From: Candidatus Marinamargulisbacteria bacterium SCGC AAA071-K20
GTDB taxonomy: Bacteria; Margulisbacteria; Marinamargulisbacteria; GCA-2716485; AAA071-K20
Reading direction: 5' to 3'
Length of the DNA stretch: 63,965 nt
Assembly (NCBI GenBank): GCA_003265975.1
Contig: QFBU01000005.1
Span: 1 to 63,965, forward strand
Positions 60,106 through 63,965 of the stretch are shown one piece after another. The stretch's first letter is position 1, and each line of letters opens with the position of its first letter. A model generated the notes under the pieces. The model made no database searches. It had not been told where the DNA came from and was given only the letters and a program-made list of their open reading frames with translations. A program made the position numbers and the translations under genes.

Positions 60106-61206
60106 ATGTATAAAATAGCAGTTATTGCTGGAGACGGTACTGGGCCAGAAGTAATTAATGAAGCGGTAAAAGTACTTAAAGCAGTTGAATCAGACGCTAT
60201 AAGTTTTGAACTTACTGATCTAAATTATAATGGGACTAGATATCTTGAGACGGGGGTAACATTAACAGATGAGGAACTTGAAAACCTCAAAACCTATGAT
60301 GCTATTTTATTGGGAGCTATTGGACATGTTGATGTTACTCCAGGGATTTTAGAAAGAGACATTCTCCTTAAAACTCGATTTGGCTTGGATCAATATATCA
60401 ACCTAAGACCCGTAAAGCTATACCCTAATGTTTATACACCTATTAAAAATAAAACAGATCAAGATATCGACTATGTTGTCGTTAGAGAAAATACAGGTGG
60501 ATTGTATACAGGTCATGGAAAATTTGAAGATCATGGGACAGAAAACGAAGTAGCTGTACAAGAAATGATTTATACACGAAAACAGGTTGAGAGATGTGTT
60601 AAATATGCATTTCAAACGGTTGTGAATCGACATCAAGAAGTGCCATGGAAAGGTCTAAGTGAGTCTGAAACACAAAATGGCAAGATTGGTAAACTGACCT
60701 TGTGTGGAAAAACGAACGTACTTACTTACGTTTTTGATTTATGGCAACGTGTTGTTAATGAGATGGCAAAAGACTTTCCTAGTGTTGTTTTAGACTATGT
60801 TCATGTAGATGCTGCTTGTATTTATATGGTAGAAAGCCCCGAACGGTTTGATGTTATTGTTACAAATAACATGTTTGGAGACATCATTACCGACTTAGCT
60901 GCAGTTACGCAAGGAGGCATGGGGGTTGCTGCAGGAGGAAATATTAATCCTGAAGGCGTTTCTATGTTTGAGCCTATTGGTGGAACTGCGCCCTCTTTTA
61001 CAGGACTTAACCAAATCAATCCCATGGCGGCAATTGGAGCCGTTCATATGATGTTAGACCACCTAGGTCATTCTGATGTTGCTACTAAAATTGAAGTCGC
61101 TAAAAAAGCCGTGATACAAAAAATGAACTCCATGCAAGCTGCTCAAATGGGATATTCTACAACTGAGCTTGGAGATATGGTTGTTGAGGAACTAAATACT
61201 GTTTAG
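60106..61206 (+). CDS. leuB: 3-Isopropylmalate dehydrogenase
   Basis: 366 aa. NAD-dependent decarboxylating dehydrogenase. IAGDGTGPEV (start), RFGLDQYINLRPVKLYP, VVVRENTGGLYTG, DYVHVDAACIYMVESPERFDVIVTNNMFGDIITDLAA with the metal Asps, and PIGGTAPSFTG. The substrate loop HVDVTPGILERDILLKTRFG has the Leu that favours isopropylmalate. AAGGAG precedes the ATG. Operon partner of leuA. Confidence 0.92.
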   Translation: MYKIAVIAGDGTGPEVINEAVKVLKAVESDAISFELTDLNYNGTRYLETGVTLTDEELENLKTYDAILLGAIGHVDVTPGILERDILLKTRFGLDQYINLRPVKLYPNVYTPIKNKTDQDIDYVVVRENTGGLYTGHGKFEDHGTENEVAVQEMIYTRKQVERCVKYAFQTVVNRHQEVPWKGLSESETQNGKIGKLTLCGKTNVLTYVFDLWQRVVNEMAKDFPSVVLDYVHVDAACIYMVESPERFDVIVTNNMFGDIITDLAAVTQGGMGVAAGGNINPEGVSMFEPIGGTAPSFTGLNQINPMAAIGAVHMMLDHLGHSDVATKIEVAKKAVIQKMNSMQAAQMGYSTTELGDMVVEELNTV

Positions 61207-61209
61207 TAA

Positions 61210-61386
61210 TTAGTAAATAAAATATATATTTAACAAACATGTTGTTGCAATGCCTACCATCAATATCTTAAAGTTTGAAAGGTCAGTCTCTATCATGTTT
61301 AACAACGATGAAATTTTGTGTTCTAGTGTGTATCTTTGAGTACCGTTTAATCTCAATGCTTTGTATTTTAGATTTATTACATGCAT
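61210..61386 (-). CDS. Small protein with C-terminal membrane helix
   Basis: 58 aa from ATG 61386 (MHVINLKYKALRLNGTQRY), ending in a hydrophobic helix (FKILMVGIATTCLLNIYFIY). TATATC lies 6 nt upstream, as in the leaderless starts of this genome. A longer version starts at 61422 without such signal. Nothing else occupies the 232 bp between leuB and the cyclo-ligase gene. A tail-anchored membrane peptide is possible; no family recognised. Confidence 0.4.
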   Translation of the reverse strand: MHVINLKYKALRLNGTQRYTLEHKISSLLNMIETDLSNFKILMVGIATTCLLNIYFIY

Positions 61387-61438
61387 AACTTTGATATACC
61401 CAACAGACATAAGGTTAAACATATTGTAAACTTCTTTA

Positions 61439-61978
61439 ATGGAAAGTAAATCAGATCTTCGTCTTGAAAGTCGTAACCGATTTAAAATGAATAGTTTAGA
61501 CCGGTTAGCAGAAAAATCTAAACATATTTGTGATCAAGTTATTGCGAATAGTTATTTTCAAAAAGCCAAATCGATTGCGGCTTTCTATCCTTCAAACACA
61601 GAACCACAAATTAATACTATTTTACAAAAATGCTTAGACCTAGATAAAACACTTAGTCTCCCCTACTCCAATAATGGGACAGATTACTCCTTGGTAAGTC
61701 TAACTAGCCTTGAATCGCTTAGACCAGGCCCATATAAAATCAATCAAGCCCCCTCTCATTTACATGAAACGGATAAAAAGAATATAGATCTATGGCTAAT
61801 TCCAGGTCTTGCCTTTACCAAAGAAGGCGACCGTTTGGGACATGGAAAAGGAATTTATGACCGACTCTTGGCAAATAGCTCAGGACAAAAGATTGGTCTT
61901 TGTTTTGATTTTCAAGTTTTTGACGAACTACCTGTTGATGAATTTGATTTTAAACTTGATAAGGTTTTCTTTAGTTAA
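61439..61978 (+). CDS. fau: 5-Formyltetrahydrofolate cyclo-ligase
   Basis: 179 aa. ATP-dependent conversion of 5-formyl-THF to 5,10-methenyl-THF. The MTHFS signature is PGLAFTKEGDRLGHGKGIYDRLL (about 127-149); SIAAFYPSNTEPQINTIL and the C-terminal IGLCFDFQV also fit. The N-terminal Arg and Lys residues that bind ATP (LRLESRNRFK) are present. It stands alone between a small membrane peptide on the other strand and a hypothetical gene. Confidence 0.9.
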   Translation: MESKSDLRLESRNRFKMNSLDRLAEKSKHICDQVIANSYFQKAKSIAAFYPSNTEPQINTILQKCLDLDKTLSLPYSNNGTDYSLVSLTSLESLRPGPYKINQAPSHLHETDKKNIDLWLIPGLAFTKEGDRLGHGKGIYDRLLANSSGQKIGLCFDFQVFDELPVDEFDFKLDKVFFS

Positions 61979-62019
61979 TTATTTGTTATAATTAAGTCAT
62001 TCACATATGGAGGTACAAT

Positions 62020-62304
62020 ATGATTGATAGTGTTAGATCTTATCCTGCACCTACTGCTTATAATTCTTATACCAATAAACTTAATTTAGGTAAAATTTCT
62101 AGTATGCCCCCTGAACAAGAGATAGGCGATGATGAATGTGTATTTCTTTCTTTAGCTCGTACAAGTTCTGATCCTATAACAGCTACTTTTTGGTTTATTA
62201 TATACTCACAAAGAGATAGATCACATCGCCAATGGATTGATGGGAATGCTCAATATAATGTAGAAGATAAGGTAATGAGTTTAGATGATTATGAGGGGCT
62301 CTAG
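62020..62304 (+). CDS. Hypothetical protein, 94 aa
   Basis: ATG 62020 has GGAGG upstream at 6 nt, and a TATAAT lies 25-30 nt before that, so it has an ordinary promoter and leader, in contrast to leaderless neighbours. The protein is soluble (MIDSVRSYPAPTAYNSYTN at the start, DECVFLSLARTSSDPITATFWF in the middle). No domain is recognised. It meets the next gene tail to tail with no gap. Confidence 0.6.
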   Translation: MIDSVRSYPAPTAYNSYTNKLNLGKISSMPPEQEIGDDECVFLSLARTSSDPITATFWFIIYSQRDRSHRQWIDGNAQYNVEDKVMSLDDYEGL

Positions 62305-63090
62305 TTAAGATTTTTTATTGAATAAGCGAGAGAAAAAGCCACCTTCATTACTTGTGGCTTTTATTTGTTTGACCTTATCTTCTTTTGCATTGGCTTTAAC
62401 AAAATAAAGGACTTCTTTAATTTGTTCGTTTGTTGATGGAATACCTTTTTTATTTAAAATATAAAACCACCTTTTACTTAGTCTCTCTAGAAATTCGAGG
62501 CTGTGTTTAAGTTTAAGTTGCTGACTTATTATACGACGCCATTGTGCTTGAATTTTTTCTGGGATAGTAATTTTTGGAATCTTGTAATTCTTATCTTCAA
62601 TTACTATTGCTAAATATGAAATTAAAAAAAGATCTGTACGTTCTCGTTTCAAACTTTCATGAACTTTAGTTAAAAGGATATCTACTGAAAAGATTTCATC
62701 TTCTCGTGCCTTTTTGTCATTATAGTAATCGTCACTTACATTCAGACTGACCTCATTTAATAAAGGGTCAATGGATTCTTTTTTGATTGTTTTTTTAATT
62801 TTATTATTGAGTATTGTTAGTAGCTCTTCTAAAAATCTATCGGACGGTTTACCCCCTTGTTCGGTAAGTACCTCAATCCATAAAGAACTTAATTGAGCAA
62901 TAAAATCATCGGTATAGAACTGAGCATTTTTAGGAATACAGTCTTTCCATTCAATTAACAAATCATCTTTTAGTCTACTTTTGGGTAAGCTTAGTGTTGT
63001 GCCTTGTAAAATTAAGAGCAGAAATGTTCTTAAAAAACCTTCTACATCATTTCTTGAGACACTGTTTTTTAATTCTTCTACCGTAACCAT
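62305..63090 (-). CDS. Hypothetical helical protein in DjlA-like operon
   Basis: 261 aa, mostly helical, not recognised. N-terminal MVTVEELKNSVSRNDVEGFLRTFLLLIL and repeated patterns such as LSSLWIEVLTEQGGKPSDRFLEELL near 70-95 and LERLSKRWFYILNKKGIPSTNEQIKEVL near 200-230 look like two related halves. The tail ends NEGGFFSRLFNKKS. It starts 1 bp inside the stop of the co-chaperone gene and is therefore made with it. A client or partner role is possible. Confidence 0.55.
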   Translation of the reverse strand: MVTVEELKNSVSRNDVEGFLRTFLLLILQGTTLSLPKSRLKDDLLIEWKDCIPKNAQFYTDDFIAQLSSLWIEVLTEQGGKPSDRFLEELLTILNNKIKKTIKKESIDPLLNEVSLNVSDDYYNDKKAREDEIFSVDILLTKVHESLKRERTDLFLISYLAIVIEDKNYKIPKITIPEKIQAQWRRIISQQLKLKHSLEFLERLSKRWFYILNKKGIPSTNEQIKEVLYFVKANAKEDKVKQIKATSNEGGFFSRLFNKKS

Positions 63091-63881
63091 TATTTTTTTA
63101 GGTAGTTGTATGCTTTGGTGATGCCTTTAAATTTCTCTTCTGCTACAGACTTAAAGTCTTCACCTAAATGTTGAACAGTGTCAGGATGAAACTTTTTAGC
63201 CGCTGCTTTATAGGCTTTTCGAATCTCGTCCTGACTTGCACTTTTCTCTAGACCGAGGATCAAGTAATAGTCCTCGTCGGAGTTTGACATGTTGTATTTA
63301 GATTTAACTTGTTTATGTTCAAAATCGGAGATTCCTAATGTCTTAATAATTTTTTCAATTACTTTCACTTCTGAACTAGAAATATGACCATCAGCGTTTG
63401 CAACATGGTAGAGTAATTCGAGGAGGAGAAGATGTGTAGAATGGTCGAAGTTTTCTTTACATTCTTTTAATAGTTCGTCTATGGAGTAACTATGATTTTG
63501 AGCCGCTATGATGATGTCGTCTATCCATTTTAACTGTGCTTGCCCAAACCTTAACTGGACATGAAAAAAACTTTTTATCGCCGTAATTTCACTTTGATCT
63601 ACTTTACCATCGGCTTTAGCGAGGTGTATCAAGAGCCTGGTAAACAATTCAACGAACTTAGTTCTGTCGACACTAGCACCTTGTAACCCTGAGTTGATTG
63701 ACGAGTTTTTTGCAATAGCTCTAATAATTTGAATAAATACAAAACCAATTAGGAGTACAGGTAAAAATACAAACACAATTGGAATGAGTAATAGAACTGT
63801 TTTAAAGCCGCCAAAAAGACTAAATATTATTAGCCCAAGCCAAAAGTAATTTGATGAATTATTGTAATTTCTGTATTGCAT
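63090..63881 (-). CDS. djlA: DjlA-like membrane co-chaperone (TerB plus J-domain)
   Basis: 263 aa. A membrane region (about 12-55) is followed by a TerB/DjlA domain (70-185, LIHLAKADGKVDQSEITAIKSFF and VANADGHISSSEVKVIEKI) and a C-terminal J-domain (about 205-263, DYYLILGLEKSASQDEIRKAYKAAAKKFHPD) with the HPD triad. It stimulates DnaK at the membrane. A perfect TATAAT ends 8 nt before the ATG and overlaps the stop of the gene upstream, a clear leaderless example. Confidence 0.88.
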   Translation of the reverse strand: MQYRNYNNSSNYFWLGLIIFSLFGGFKTVLLLIPIVFVFLPVLLIGFVFIQIIRAIAKNSSINSGLQGASVDRTKFVELFTRLLIHLAKADGKVDQSEITAIKSFFHVQLRFGQAQLKWIDDIIIAAQNHSYSIDELLKECKENFDHSTHLLLLELLYHVANADGHISSSEVKVIEKIIKTLGISDFEHKQVKSKYNMSNSDEDYYLILGLEKSASQDEIRKAYKAAAKKFHPDTVQHLGEDFKSVAEEKFKGITKAYNYLKK

Positions 63882-63890
63882 AGTTTGCTA

Positions 63891-63965
63891 TTATATCAGA
63901 GATTTAAGTATTCGTTTTAGTTCGTCAATACTTGTAGCAATATAGTCTGGTGTTTCTTTTTTTAG
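63891..63965 (-). CDS. C-terminal end of a probable HAD-family hydrolase (5' end outside window)
   Basis: Only the last 24 codons are in the window, reading LKKETPDYIATSIDELKRIL and then KSLI, stop at 63891. The PDY-x-A-x-SIDEL ending is common in phosphoglycolate-phosphatase-like and pyrophosphatase HAD proteins. The evidence is too short for more. Confidence 0.5.
   Translation of the reverse strand, partial: LKKETPDYIATSIDELKRILKSLI

Overview
The window is AT-rich, almost fully coding bacterial chromosome. Genes lie on both strands in short runs that often overlap by a 4-bp ATGA. A signal-peptide beta-barrel porin ending in Phe and a periplasmic phosphate-uptake system point to a diderm cell. 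Menaquinone genes (menB, menC, menE), IspG and full amino-acid genes point to a free-living organism. I cannot place the phylum from sequence alone; a deep-branching uncultured lineage is plausible.

Layout. 1-7.1 kb: partial ispG, trpE-trpG, and an operon of an HCF101-type Mrp ATPase with two paralogous 7TM-PAS membrane sensors. 7.2-14.5 kb (minus strand): two adjacent methylthiotransferases (miaB, mtaB), a decayed polysaccharide deacetylase, tadA, DUF3467, efp, yajQ, an intact deacetylase and pepF. 14.6-25 kb: ParB-like protein, spore-photoproduct-lyase-like radical SAM enzyme, class I ribonucleotide reductase, a pterin group (folB, SDR, PTPS that looks animal-like) and bcp. 25-31.6 kb: a compact Mfd, comF, rpe, a DUF45 peptidase and ilvA.

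31.7-45.2 kb is an integrated genomic island. It starts in the 3' end of tRNA-Glu, is bounded by a 12-bp direct repeat (TGGGGCTACCAA at 31725 and 45218) and carries a large serine recombinase at its left end. Its cargo is one ten-gene run: porin, pstS-C-A-B, phoB-phoR-phoU, thioredoxin-type arsC and an aquaporin. This is a portable phosphate-scavenging and arsenate-handling module. The recombinase gene itself spans the crossover. Joining the two repeats as in an excised circle replaces its last 9 residues, read from antisense tRNA, with a 30-residue open tail that now sits at the far right end of the island.

45.2-64 kb returns to housekeeping genes: thiolase and acetoacetyl-CoA synthetase, menB-arsC-like-menC-menE (menE lacks any ATG, GTG or TTG start), M29 aminopeptidase, the primary sigma factor, pyrF with a degenerate pyrE, rplY, nth, xth, leuA-leuB with a possible leader peptide, 5-formyl-THF cyclo-ligase and a DjlA-like co-chaperone. 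Many first genes have a TANNNT -10 box about 7-9 nt before the ATG and no Shine-Dalgarno, suggesting widespread leaderless transcripts, while internal operon genes use AAGGAG or stop-start overlap.
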